Counted from the stretch's first letter, positions 35,393 to 44,776 are shown. The stretch: 64,000 bases of DNA from Amycolatopsis pithecellobii (GCF_009707865.1 NZ_WMBA01000019.1:47766-111765), one strand, 5' to 3'. Numbers and translations are program-made. The notes: generated by a model from the sequence alone, not told the origin.

Positions 35393-36181
35393 TCAGATCA
35401 GCGCCGACGTGGCACCGCCGTCGACGAAGATGGTGGCGCCACTGATGAAGGACGCGTCGTCGGCAGAGAGCATGAGAACGGCCGCGGCGACCTCTTCCGG
35501 TGCGCCCATCCGCCGCATACCTGCCATGTGGGTTCGAACCCACTCGTCACGGACCTCCGCGAACCGTGCCTCGTCGTTCTCGGCACCGAGCGACTTTCGC
35601 ACCATGGGGGTGTCGATGGTCCCGGGGCTGACCACGTTGACCCGGATGCCCCGCGTCCCGTAATCGAGGGTCGCCGCACGGGCCAGGCCGTTCAGCGCAA
35701 GCTTGCTGGCCGAGTACGCGGCGGTCCCCGGCCGTGACCCGTGCTGGATGATCGAACCGGTCAGCACGATCGACCCGCCGCGGTCGAGCAGATGGGGAAT
35801 CTGGTACTTCATGCTCAGGAAGACCCCACGAGTGTTGACGGCGAAAATGTGGTCCCAGTCCTCGACAGACATTTCGTGGATGGTGGCGTAACCGTTGGCG
35901 CCGGCATTGTTGTGCACGACGTCCAGCTCGCCGAGGTACCCGACGGCCTGTTCGGTGGCGGTTCGCACCGACTCCGCGTCACGCACGTCGACCGGGAAGA
36001 AGGCGGCCGATCCACCGGCAGCGCGAATGCTGCTGACGGTCTCCTCGGCGCCCACCTTGTCGACGTCCAGACACGCGACACGCGCCCCTTCACGGGCGAA
36101 CGCCACGGCGCTGGCTCGCCCGATCCCCGACGCGGACCCGGACACGATGACGGCCTTGTTCTGGAATCGGTCAGCACTCAT
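35393..36181 (-). CDS. Short-chain dehydrogenase/reductase (SDR)
   Basis: 262 residues from the ATG at 36181 (GGGGAG upstream). Classical SDR: cofactor motif SGSASGIGRASAVAFAREG, acidic residue after strand 2 (CLDVDK) pointing to NAD, HNNAGANG, catalytic Ser in VLTGSI, Tyr-x-x-x-Lys in YSASKLAL, and PGTIDTPMV. C-terminal FISGATIFVDGG is standard. The enzyme oxidises or reduces an alcohol or keto group of a pathway intermediate. It lies 37 bp behind a second SDR on the same strand, so the two are likely one transcript. Confidence 0.88.
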   Translation of the reverse strand: MSADRFQNKAVIVSGSASGIGRASAVAFAREGARVACLDVDKVGAEETVSSIRAAGGSAAFFPVDVRDAESVRTATEQAVGYLGELDVVHNNAGANGYATIHEMSVEDWDHIFAVNTRGVFLSMKYQIPHLLDRGGSIVLTGSIIQHGSRPGTAAYSASKLALNGLARAATLDYGTRGIRVNVVSPGTIDTPMVRKSLGAENDEARFAEVRDEWVRTHMAGMRRMGAPEEVAAAVLMLSADDASFISGATIFVDGGATSALI

Positions 36182-36218
36182 GGACGGCTCCCCGGTTGTC
36201 TGTTTCGTTCGGATCTGG

Positions 36219-37052
36219 TCACCACTTGAGGGACAGCCCGCCGTCGACGACGAGGTCGATTCCCGTGACGTACCTGGATTCATCGCTGGCGAGGTACAGC
36301 GCCGCCCACGCCACGTCCCAGCCTTCACCCCCGACTCCCAGCGGCACGAGCGCGGCACGTTTGGCCCACATTTCTTCCACGTTCGCACTGTCCACACCGG
36401 AGATACCCGCGTCCTGCTCGACCATCGGGGTCTGCATGGCGCCGGGCGAGACGGCGTTGACCCGCACTCCGTGGCGTGCGTACTCGACCGCGGAGGTGCG
36501 GGTGAGGTGCAGCAAGGCGGCCTTCGACGCGTAGTACGCCGCATAGGACACGCCGAGCCAGCGGGTCCCGGCGATTGAGGCGATGTTGACGATCGATCCG
36601 CCGCCGCGGGAAGCCATGTGCGGAATCGTGTGCTTCATGGCCAGCAGCGCCGCTTTGACGTTGACGTCCATCACGCGGTCCCAGTTCGACATCTGCATGT
36701 CGACGACTCCGCCGACCTCCGCGATCCCGACGTTGTTGTCGAGGATGTCGATCTGGCCCCACAGCTCGAGGCAGGCGGCCACCATGTCGCGTGACTGGCG
36801 CTCGTCGGTCGCGTCGGCGGCGTAGGCATGGGCCTGCCCGCCCTCATCCGTAATGATCTTGGCCGTCTCTTCCGCGGCCGCCGGATCCCGATCGACGCAG
36901 AAAACGGCGGCGCCCTCACGAGCGAATGTCACCGCGGTCGCCTTGCCGTTGCCCCACCCCGGGCCGATGGAGCCTGCTCCGACGACGAGCGCGGTCTTAC
37001 CCGCCAGGCGGCCGGCCACGCGACGATCGTGTTCGGACGACGTTCGGCTCAT
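36219..37052 (-). CDS. Short-chain dehydrogenase/reductase (SDR)
   Basis: 277 residues from the ATG at 37052. The cofactor loop is unusual (VVGAGSIGPGWGNGKATAV): the standard TGxxxGIG is replaced by a longer glycine loop with an inserted tryptophan, known in a small group of SDRs. The rest is classical: FCVDRD (NAD), DNNVGIAEVGG, Ser in NIASIAG, Tyr-Lys in YYASKAAL, SPGAMQTPMV and YVTGIDLVVDGG. It starts the two-SDR operon; its upstream region has two copies of the cluster palindrome (37115-37126 and 37189-37200), which places it in the proposed regulon. Confidence 0.87.
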   Translation of the reverse strand: MSRTSSEHDRRVAGRLAGKTALVVGAGSIGPGWGNGKATAVTFAREGAAVFCVDRDPAAAEETAKIITDEGGQAHAYAADATDERQSRDMVAACLELWGQIDILDNNVGIAEVGGVVDMQMSNWDRVMDVNVKAALLAMKHTIPHMASRGGGSIVNIASIAGTRWLGVSYAAYYASKAALLHLTRTSAVEYARHGVRVNAVSPGAMQTPMVEQDAGISGVDSANVEEMWAKRAALVPLGVGGEGWDVAWAALYLASDESRYVTGIDLVVDGGLSLKW

Positions 37053-37114
37053 GGGAGTACCTGCTCTCTGCGACGCTGCATGGCTGCTGTCACATCCTGA
37101 AACCACGAGGCAAT

Positions 37115-37200
37115 ACTGTCAACACTTCTTGTCGGCGCAGTTGCCAATCCGAGCTAAGCCCGCAAGTCTTATCAGCACACTGTGGTCAAGTGTCAACACA
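37115..37200. promoter_or_regulatory. Two copies of the cluster palindrome upstream of the SDR operon
   Basis: ACTGTCAACACT (37115-37126) and AGTGTCAACACA (37189-37200) each match AGTGTCAACACT at 11 of 12 bases. The first holds TTGACA on the minus strand, correctly placed to be the -35 of the SDR operon with a weak -10 17 bases further. A third, weaker copy (ACTGTAGACACT) is at 37462-37473, ahead of the alpha/beta-hydrolase gene. Confidence 0.55.
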
Positions 37201-37230
37201 ATAGGCAGAGGAAGGTGCAGGCGACGTTGG

Positions 37231-37428
37231 TCAACACGTGGGCGGAGTGCTCGACGGTCTCGTGCCGGGCCTGGAGTCCGGGAACCAGGTCGTGTCGCGG
37301 GCTGCCGGTATCCAGCCGTGGTTGTCGACGGCGTCTTCGTGGAACCGCGGGCAGAAGCGCAGCAAGGTGTCGTGGATGCGGGTCCTTGCTTCCAGTTCGT
37401 CGAGGAAGGCCGGGCAGTGCGAAGGCAT
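37231..37428 (-). pseudogene. SnoaL-like protein remnant
   Basis: From the ATG at 37428 the frame reads MPSHCPAFLDELEARTRIHDTLL in two steps, then RFCPRFHEDAVDNHGWIP. This is the first helix and the FHEDAVDNHG turn of a SnoaL/NTF2-type protein, but the roughly 15 residues normally between LLRFC and the FHEDA turn are missing and the reading frame ends early. It is therefore likely an internally deleted remnant. It lies between the SDR operon and the alpha/beta-hydrolase gene, suggesting the cluster once had a SnoaL step here. Confidence 0.55.
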
Positions 37429-37610
37429 GTCACGGCGACTGGAGCAGCGGGAAGCCTCATAACTGTAGACACTTAACGGCCTTCTCGTGATCACCAGTGC
37501 CGACAAAATGCCAAACAAGCCGTTGACGGTCCGCAACCCCGCCGAGTAGTTTCACCCTCAGCCGTCGCCCCTCGTCCGAGGCCCGGCACCCCCAGGCGAA
37601 AGGTATCCCT

Positions 37611-38405
37611 ATGCGATTTCTCGCTGTTCATGGCGGCTGTCACGGTGCATGGGCCTGGGACTTCGTCAAGCCGGAGATGGCGAAGCTGGGCCACGAGTTC
37701 GTCGCGGTAGAGCTTCCCGGCCACGGAACCCGTCGCGACGAAGTGGCGACACTTGAGGGCTACCGCGACGCCGTCCTCGAGCTGATGCGACCGGGCGACG
37801 TGCTCGTCGGGCATTCGTCCGGGTCCGTGGTCGCCACCATCGCCGCGAACGAGCGCCCCGACCTCGTCTCGCACATCTGTTACGTGGCAGGAATTCTCCC
37901 GGTCGAGGGCAAGCCGCTCCCTTACGAAACAACCTCGACGAGCCTCGGATCCGACGCAGCATCGCCCGTCGACGACGAGTCGCCTTTGGACACCTACATC
38001 AAGATGACCGAAGGCAACGAGGCGTTCTACTTCGAGCGCCCGGGCGCGGTCATGGCCTTCTTCAACGACTGCTCCGAGGAGCTCGTCGACTGGGCCTACT
38101 CGAAGTTGGTCCCGGAGCCGTTCGCCCCTTTGACCGTTCCGGTCTCCGTCCCGAACTTCTGGAAGCAGCACGACCTTTCCCGCAGCTTCATCATGGGCTC
38201 GCGGGACACCACCTGCTTCCCGGCACTCGCGCACCTGCAAGCGAAACGTTTAGGGGTTGTCCCGCTGGAGATCGATACCGGGCACTCGCCGTGGCTGAGC
38301 AAACCGGCCGAGTTCGCCGCACTACTGGTCGAGGCGACAAAGACCACGCCCATCGGACCGCTCGTCCCGACGTCGTTGCATGTCACGCCCGAGCACACCG
38401 GCTGA
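37611..38405 (+). CDS. Alpha/beta-hydrolase (esterase type)
   Basis: 264 residues, GAAAGG eight bases before the ATG. The start (MRFLAVHGGCHGAWAWDF) has the HG oxyanion motif, VAVELPGHGTRRD follows, the nucleophile elbow is VGHSSGSVVAT, and the catalytic His is in IDTGHSPWLSKPAEF. Length and layout fit the methylesterase/hydroxynitrile-lyase-like group. It may hydrolyse an ester at the entry of the pathway. Last gene of the cluster: directly after it begins a zone of broken mobile elements. Confidence 0.85.
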   Translation: MRFLAVHGGCHGAWAWDFVKPEMAKLGHEFVAVELPGHGTRRDEVATLEGYRDAVLELMRPGDVLVGHSSGSVVATIAANERPDLVSHICYVAGILPVEGKPLPYETTSTSLGSDAASPVDDESPLDTYIKMTEGNEAFYFERPGAVMAFFNDCSEELVDWAYSKLVPEPFAPLTVPVSVPNFWKQHDLSRSFIMGSRDTTCFPALAHLQAKRLGVVPLEIDTGHSPWLSKPAEFAALLVEATKTTPIGPLVPTSLHVTPEHTG

Positions 38406-38587
38406 ACTGGCTGCGTCCGCACGTGGTTCGGGATCAGTCATCAACGCAAAGTTCGATCCAATGGTTGATTGATCAGCGCTTTGCAGACCTGGTTCGAAGG
38501 GACGCTCTGCCTTCGTTGACCGCAGAGCAGGTGATGCAGTTGCAGGAAGCGTTCACTCGACGCGTCATCACGACGATGTAACGCAAA

Positions 38588-38824
38588 GCCCCCAAGGGCA
38601 GGCGGAAAGGCCGCAAACGCACCTTCGGCTACCAGGTCGACAAGACCACCGACCAGCATTCGGCCCATCGGTGGAAGTGTCGAACGGTTTGGTGGCCGAC
38701 CCGAACACGACCTCGGCGGAGTCGAGTCGTCGAGCAGCATGACCATGTCTCGCAGGTTGCGAGAGAAGCGGTCGACGCGATAGACGAGCAGCACGCCGAT
38801 GACACTGCCGCGGACGGCGGCCAC
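38588..38824 (-). pseudogene. Serine recombinase (resolvase) fragment, frameshifted
   Basis: One frame reads VIGVLLVYRVDRFSRNLRDMVMLLDD, the conserved serine-recombinase segment after the active-site region. A second frame continues with SAEVVFGSATKPFDTST, and the first resumes with PMGRMLV. Two compensating frameshifts and loss of both ends show a decayed gene. It marks the left border of the mobile-element zone. Confidence 0.65.
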
Positions 38825-39045
38825 CGCCGTAGCCTATCCCGGCCGGTCGCCCGGTCAGCGCTCAAATCGCGTTTTGATCCACAGTGCACGCTGATAGTTC
38901 CACGGAGGCGACGGTCATGATCGACGGCAACTCGTGCTCGCGTGGCAACGCAACCTCGTCGGCCTGCTTGTAGAGGCCGTCTTCGTCGGGCCATCGGTAA
39001 TGTCGACGCCTTTCGAAGTGCGCAGAATCTCTCGAGCACCCGCCT

Positions 39046-39395
39046 GGTGAGGAAATCCAGTTCGACTGGCTAGAGCTGCCCGGTTCGCGGCTGGCCTGGG
39101 ACGTGAGGCGGCAGGCGCACCTGCTGGTCGGGTACTCGGCGCACTCGATCCGGCGCGGGGGTCTTGGACGACGCGGAGGACTTCCCGCACCTGGTCGAGG
39201 CCCTCGACACGGTGGTTCGCAAGCCCGGCGGGGTGAGCCAGGTCTGGCGGTTGGACCGGATGTGGACCGATCGACGAGAAACTGACCCCCGATCTGGCTA
39301 CGCTGCGGTTCCTCGACGACGCCTCCAACGTGCTGTTCGTCGGCCCGCCCGGAGTGGGCAAGACTATGCTCGCCACTGCCCTGACCGACGCGCGG
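39046..39395 (+). mobile_element. IS21-family remnants (IstA and IstB fragments)
   Basis: GEEIQFDWLELPGSRLAWDV, then (after a gap and frame change) FPHLVEALDTVVRKPGGVSQVWRLDRM in two blocks, match the catalytic region of IS21 IstA transposases. From about 39280 another frame reads LATLRFLDDASNVLFVGPPG and VGKTMLATALTDA, the Walker A region of the IstB helper ATPase. Large parts of both genes are missing, so the element is dead. Confidence 0.65.
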
Positions 39396-40786
39396 CGCGG
39401 TCGAAGCCGGAAACCTGCCGCTTCCCGGCGATGGCGCGTCCGTGCTGTCCCAGGTGATCAACCAACGCTACCTCGAACCTGCCGACTCCGCTCTCGCCAG
39501 TCCACATCGGACACTCTGCGCGAGGCGGTGAAGGCGCATGTCTCCTAACACCAATGCGATTCCGAAGACCCGCCCGATCTGCCGGGAAGCGTTTATCGCG
39601 ACCGAGCGTCACACCAGGACCCGTTTCTACCGCACGCCCTGACAGCGCTGCCCAGTCCGCTGCTGCAGCTCGCCTGCTCCATCGCTGACCCGGGCTGTGC
39701 TGCGCACCCAGCTGGGAAATTTCGACGAGTATCCCTGGGACTTCAGAGAGCGCCGTCAGAGCACAGGGGCTCGGTGCACGTCGTAGGCGGCAAGGTAAAC
39801 CAGTGTGGCGCACGGGTATATTCAGATTTCAACCGTATCACCCCGCGCGGGCAACCCCCATGACGGTCAGCACGAGCAAACCTTCGGCAGACGCTGATAC
39901 TCAACGACTTCGGGCGGTGGTACTGGCCCCACATCCACCACCGGCCCGACGCTCCCGCCCGGTCTCGGCCGCATCGGGCAGTGACGACTCACATCGCTGG
40001 CAACGTCGCGGCTCGAGCATCACGGTCTCGTCCGGATCACCGACCAGCCAGTGTGACGACGAGGACGCACCCGGCTGCTTCTCAGGTCTGCGCCCCGACC
40101 GGCCCCGCGGCGAACTCTTCTTCGCTGACTGCGTCTCCTACGGCGTATCCGACGCCGGCGGACGCGAAGAATTCGACGACGCATCCGATGACGCTGCAGC
40201 TGACACGGCAAGATCATCCCAGATTGAGCTCACGCTTCACCCGCCAAGGCACCAGACAGCTGAATAGCTACCTGGATGCCATATTTTATTGGCCAGACCA
40301 CCCAAACCGGCTAGATTTGGCTTCGTCCGGATGAAGTCGTCCCCTGGCTAATGCGCGGTGCGTCGACGACTCTGGGAAGACGTTCGGAGTCTTTAAAAGT
40401 GGCGATGAATTGGATGTTGATTTCACTGATTCGCGAATTGGCGGACGTGATCCCGTTTTAGGGGTGCTTGGTTGTCGACACGTCTCGCTCTGGAAGATTT
40501 TAGTTGTAGCAGTTTCGGGTTCAGATGCAGGAGATTGGACTCTGGCGTGGGTGGTCGAAAAGAAATTTGGTGTGCGCACCCGGGGCCCAGGGGCCTGGCG
40601 CTCCAAACGCCGCCGGCGACCAAGCCCAGGCGCGCGGACGAGGAAAGCGCCGCCGGCAAGCGCACCAATCTAGAGGCTCCAACCCATTGGTGTAGTTGAG
40701 AACCAATGGAAACGTCGATGAGATCACCCGACTCTGACCCCTCTACTTGCAGACACCTGGCATGATCAATAACTCACTGGATCGAT
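39396..40786. other. Gene-poor mobile-element debris
   Basis: No intact gene is convincing. Minus-strand bases 39758-39809 read ATLVYLAAYDVHRAPVL, which recalls an IS630-type transposase segment but is too short to be sure. An 87-codon frame (40410-40673, with IGGRDPVLGVLGCRHVSLW) has no recognisable family. GC content falls visibly after about 40.3 kb. Confidence 0.4.
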
Positions 40787-41531
40787 ATGAATACGTCCTC
40801 TGATATGGATAGGTCTCCTGTTAATAGCACCCCCGCGACACGTTACAAACAACGTGACCCGTTAGAACTAGGTTGCCAAACTAGCCAGGCAAAATTTGGA
40901 GGGATTGGCGGAAGGTCGTTGGTGCGGTTGTTGGAGGCCGTTGGTGTCGAGGTTGTGTTCGGTATTCCGGGTGGCACGATCCTTCCCCCTATGATCTGCT
41001 GCTGGACTCGACGATGATGCGGCACGTGCTGTTGCGGTATGAGCAGGACGCAGGGCATGCGGCGATGGGGTATGCGGAGGCCACGGGCAGCGTGGGGGTG
41101 TGAATGGCGACCTCGGGTCCGGGTGCAACGAATCGGGTGACCCCGCTGGCAAATACGAATATGGATTCAGTGCCGATCACCGGACACCAGAGGCGGGCGT
41201 TGACAGGCACGGACGCGTTCCAGGAGGCCGACATCTGCGGTATCACGATGCCGATCACCACGTACAACGTACTGGTCACCGACCCGGCCGATATCCCGCG
41301 GGTGATCATCGAGGCGTTCCACCTGGCCGTAAGTGGCCGGCCGGTAAAATCAAGAAAAAGGTCGACGTCATCCGCCGCGCAATGGACATCAACCACCGCT
41401 CCGTCGTCATCGACTTCGTGGTCGGCAAGGATGCACAGGTGTGGCCGAAGGTCGCTGCAGGCATCGGCGACGGCGAGGTCGTGGCCGCCCGCGGAATCCG
41501 ACCACTGTTCAATGATGGTGACAGTACATAA
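40787..41531 (+). pseudogene. Acetolactate synthase large subunit remnant
   Basis: [20 protein letters not shown] followed by GTILP is the ThDP-enzyme N-terminus. After a frameshift, [20 protein letters not shown], an in-frame stop at about 41101, and [16 protein letters not shown], then [18 protein letters not shown] continue the synthase. A large internal deletion joins this to the extreme C-terminus in another frame ([25 protein letters not shown]). At least two frameshifts, one stop and a deletion of more than half the gene make it non-functional. It ends 60 bp before the valine-dehydrogenase-like gene. Confidence 0.75.
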
Positions 41532-41591
41532 AAAACCGAAGGTCGCTCACGACTGTGATCAGGTGCATGGACTGAAAGAGGAGTCACCATC

Positions 41592-42680
41592 GTGAACGTA
41601 GGCGTCTTCGAACGGAGGGCTTGTCACGAAGAGATCGTGTTATGCCATGACGCCAAGACCGGCTTGAAGGCAATCATCGTCATTTACTCAACGGCGCTCG
41701 GTCCTGCCCTCGGTGGCACGCGCTTCTACCCGTACGAATCAGAAGATGACGCCATCGACGATGTCCTCAAGCTGTCCAAAGGAATGGCCTACAAGAATGC
41801 TCTCGCCGGCCTTGACCTTGGCGGCGGGAAGGCGGTGATCATCGGGAACCCTGTGACAGACAAAACCGAGCCGTTACTACGCGCCTACGGTCGATTTATC
41901 GAGTCACTCGGCGGACGGTATATTACCGCCTGCGATGTGGGTACCTCGGTGCCGGATATGGGCCACATCGCGGGCGAATGTTCGCATGTGACGGATCGCT
42001 CGTCCCGCGAGGGCGGTGCTGGCAATTCCTCTGTCCTCACCGCGTATGGCGTTTATCAAATCATGCTGGCGTGCGCCGAGTACACGTGGGGCGAACCTTC
42101 CTTGCAGGGTCGACGCGTCGAAATCTCAGGCATTGGCAAGGTAGGCACTTTACTGGTCGAGCAGCTCGTCGACCACGGCGTGATGGTCGTGGTCACCGAC
42201 CTTGACAAGGAGACAGTCAGTAGGGTTCGACAAGCGCATCCGGAGGTCGATGTCGTTGACTGCACCGACACATTGATCCGTTCTGATATCGACGTGTACG
42301 TGCCCTGTGCTCTTGGCGGCGTACTCAATGATGACACCGTCCGTGTCCTCCGCGCCCGTATCGTCTGCGGAGCTGCAAACAACCAACTGAGTTGTGAAGG
42401 TATCGACAAGGATCTTCAAGATCGTGGGATTCTCTACGCTCCGGACCATCTCGTAAACGCCGGAGGAGTCATCCAAGTCGCCGATGACCTCCACGGGTTC
42501 TCGTTCGAAAGAGCCAAGCTGCGGGTAACAAATATCTACCGAATCACAAGGGAGGTGTGCGAGCATGCTACCAAATATTGGATTACTGCGGGGAAAGCGG
42601 CCGATAAGATTGCCGAACAAAAGATAATAGAACCGACCAGAGGTCGAAACAGCAAAGGTAAATGTAACATCATTGATTGA
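41592..42680 (+). CDS. Valine/leucine-type dehydrogenase (Glu/Leu/Phe/Val family)
   Basis: 362 residues from a GTG with AGAGGAG eight bases upstream. The catalytic domain has [13 protein letters not shown], the Lys-containing [20 protein letters not shown], and [11 protein letters not shown]. The NAD domain has [21 protein letters not shown] and [17 protein letters not shown], then [17 protein letters not shown]. These are the hallmarks of Streptomyces-type valine dehydrogenase, which deaminates branched-chain amino acids to 2-oxo acids with NAD. Base composition is less GC-rich than typical genes of the window. It is followed by three CitE-like lyases, so the 2-oxo acid or a derived CoA ester may feed them; that link is inference. 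Confidence 0.85.
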   Translation: MNVGVFERRACHEEIVLCHDAKTGLKAIIVIYSTALGPALGGTRFYPYESEDDAIDDVLKLSKGMAYKNALAGLDLGGGKAVIIGNPVTDKTEPLLRAYGRFIESLGGRYITACDVGTSVPDMGHIAGECSHVTDRSSREGGAGNSSVLTAYGVYQIMLACAEYTWGEPSLQGRRVEISGIGKVGTLLVEQLVDHGVMVVVTDLDKETVSRVRQAHPEVDVVDCTDTLIRSDIDVYVPCALGGVLNDDTVRVLRARIVCGAANNQLSCEGIDKDLQDRGILYAPDHLVNAGGVIQVADDLHGFSFERAKLRVTNIYRITREVCEHATKYWITAGKAADKIAEQKIIEPTRGRNSKGKCNIID

Positions 42681-42718
42681 CGTCTTTAGTTCTTAAGTCA
42701 TAATTCAGGAGGCGCGAG

Positions 42719-42748
42719 ATGTCTGACTTGTCGAGGCGCTCATTGTGA
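42719..42748 (+). CDS. Possible 9-residue leader peptide
   Basis: ATG at 42719 with AGGAGG six bases upstream encodes MSDLSRRSL. Its TGA overlaps the GTG start of the CitE-like gene (GTGA), which has no ribosome site of its own. It may couple translation into the lyase gene, or mark a frameshift within a longer N-terminus. Confidence 0.35.
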   Translation: MSDLSRRSL

Positions 42749-43563
42749 TTATCACACGGGATTCTATTGCACGCGCGCGTTCGGTACTGGCTGTCCCGGG
42801 GCATCGACCTGATCGGTTTGTCAAGGCGGTACACAGCGGCGCTGACTCTGTTATGTTGGACCTCGAAGATGCTGTAGGTCCAGACCTTAAATCCGCTGCG
42901 CGAAAAAACATCAGCGATTGGCTGGAATCCGGCGGGGAAGGGATTGTCCGGATCAACGGAGTTGAGACACCCTGGTACGAAAAAGACGTTGAAATGCTGG
43001 CCGGCCGGCGATGTGCCGTCGTGTTACCGAAAGTAACAAGCCCACTGCAGATTGAGCTTCTGCTAAGGCGGTTAGCAGAAGGATCATTCGTCATAGCCTT
43101 GCTCGAAACTGCTGCAGGAATTCTTGGTGCCCGAGAGATATGCGCGACGCCTGGGGTTGTGCGTGCTATCTTCGGCAACGGTGATCTCGCGAGCGAACTC
43201 GGCATCGATCTCGCCGATCACGTTTCGATGTCACATGCTCGTTCCCAGATTGTACTGGCCTCGGCCGCAGGTGGTTTAGTTCCCCCGCTAGACGGCCTTA
43301 CTATCGCAATAACTGACGATCAGAAATTGAAGTTGGATGCGCAGCATTCGGTCGCCATGGGTTTCACAGGTAAGGTCTGCATCCACCCGCGTCAGATACA
43401 TACGGTCCACGAGATATTTACACCTTCTTCGACGGAACTTCAGTGGGCGCGAGAAGCTCTCGCTGCGTCGCATGACGGGTCAGTTGCCGTCTTGAATGGA
43501 AAGCTTGTGGGAACGCCGATGCTGGAGCGCGCACGCCGTCTATTGTCGCAATGGGAGGCTTAG
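42745..43563 (+). CDS. CitE/HpcH-HpaI family lyase, paralogue A
   Basis: 272 residues from a GTG coupled to a short upstream ORF. Citrate-lyase-beta/malyl-CoA-lyase features: SVLAVPGHRPDRFVKAVHSG, LDLEDAVGPD, IVRINGVETPWY with the CoA/phosphate Arg, metal-ligand Glu in ALLETAAGIL and Asp in FGNGDLASELG, and GFTGKVCIHPRQI. Such stand-alone CitE proteins cleave or form beta-hydroxyacyl-CoA thioesters (malyl-CoA, citramalyl-CoA). The substrate cannot be read. The gene at 44777 encodes a close paralogue, with about half the residues identical by eye. It is 3 bp from the next lyase gene. Confidence 0.82.
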   Translation: MIITRDSIARARSVLAVPGHRPDRFVKAVHSGADSVMLDLEDAVGPDLKSAARKNISDWLESGGEGIVRINGVETPWYEKDVEMLAGRRCAVVLPKVTSPLQIELLLRRLAEGSFVIALLETAAGILGAREICATPGVVRAIFGNGDLASELGIDLADHVSMSHARSQIVLASAAGGLVPPLDGLTIAITDDQKLKLDAQHSVAMGFTGKVCIHPRQIHTVHEIFTPSSTELQWAREALAASHDGSVAVLNGKLVGTPMLERARRLLSQWEA

Positions 43564-43566
43564 GTT

Positions 43567-44481
43567 ATGCGGCTGCGGCGATCAGTGCTTGCTACCCCTG
43601 CTACTAATGATTGGATGTTTGCCAAAGCAGCTGGCTGTGGAGCGGACATGGTTTTCTTGGATTTGGAGGACTCTGTTCCCGAAGCGATGAAAGATGTCGC
43701 GCGGGAAAGGGCTGTCGCAGCCCTACTTGGCTACGAATGGGGGCGTACGACGCGTGCTATTCGGGTCAATGCTCTAAACACCCGGTGGGCATATGACGAT
43801 ATCGTGGGTATAGTCAGTCAGGTCGGCGAGGCCGCGGATTCCCTGGTCCTTCCGAAAGTCTCGACACCGCGCGAAGTTTGGTTCGTCGATGTACTTCTTG
43901 GTCAACTTGAAGCTAAACTGGGCCTGGACAAGCAGATTCGTCTTGAAGTCACCATAGAAGGGGTTAAAGGTCTCGCCAACGTCGAGAAGATTTCGCGTTG
44001 CAGTAGCCGAATAGATTCGCTCATCTTCGGTTCGGGAGACTATGCGGTATCCCAACGATCGCGGGTTGATACGAACCTTGAGCCGGCTGACCCTTATCCA
44101 GGTGATTTGTGGCATTATGCGCGGAGCAAAATCTTGGTTGCAGCTCGTATTTCCGGACTGGATGCCATCGACGCTGTCTATCCAAAATATCGTGACGATG
44201 TCGGTTTCGAACGTACAGCCCGGCAAGCTGCAGTATTAGGTTATGATGGCAAACTGGTGATACATCCTAGTCAAGTCCCACTGGCCAACAAGGTGTTTGC
44301 GTCGATGGACGATGAATTAGCCCGAGCTCGAAAGAACCTTGAGGCGCGCGCGCTTGGAGAGCAAAACGGCCATGGTGCGGTTGGCGTGAACGGCAGCATG
44401 GTCGACGCAGTGCATGCACGTCTAGCCCGCGACGTGATTTTGCGAACACAGTTGGTGCGCGAGGCTGACGGGCAGACCTGA
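43567..44481 (+). CDS. CitE/malyl-CoA-lyase-like protein, divergent member
   Basis: 304 residues. Same family but different subgroup from its neighbours: SVLATPATNDWMFAKAAGCG, VFLDLEDSVPEAMKD, IRVNALNTRWAYDD, Glu in LEVTIEGVKGLANV, Asp in IFGSGDYAVSQRSR, and GYDGKLVIHPSQVP. This layout is nearer to the malyl-CoA/beta-methylmalyl-CoA lyases (the D-Y-A-V-S motif and longer C-terminus). It directly follows paralogue A, so the two may form a complex or act on successive intermediates. AT-rich third codon positions set it apart from the flanking genome. Confidence 0.82.
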   Translation: MRLRRSVLATPATNDWMFAKAAGCGADMVFLDLEDSVPEAMKDVARERAVAALLGYEWGRTTRAIRVNALNTRWAYDDIVGIVSQVGEAADSLVLPKVSTPREVWFVDVLLGQLEAKLGLDKQIRLEVTIEGVKGLANVEKISRCSSRIDSLIFGSGDYAVSQRSRVDTNLEPADPYPGDLWHYARSKILVAARISGLDAIDAVYPKYRDDVGFERTARQAAVLGYDGKLVIHPSQVPLANKVFASMDDELARARKNLEARALGEQNGHGAVGVNGSMVDAVHARLARDVILRTQLVREADGQT

Positions 44482-44776
44482 AATTTCATCGGGCCTTGTA
44501 ATCAACCGTGTGCAAATGGTCCTTGTTTCGATCGCTATTTGTACCCAGAAAGAATGATCTAGTTTGAGGAAAGTTGTCCGGTTATCAAGGCAGACATCCT
44601 GTGGGTGTGTTGACGGCCGCTCTGGTCGGGCTTTGAATGCTTTTCAAGGTTTGACTCGAAGTTGATCCATGTTGGCTTTCAAGGTGTAGTTGGGGGCGAC
44701 GATAAAGCCAGCGGATTCTCTTCGGGAGATCGTGATAAATATTAATGAGGATACTCAGTTCAAGAAAGGTGCCGAT

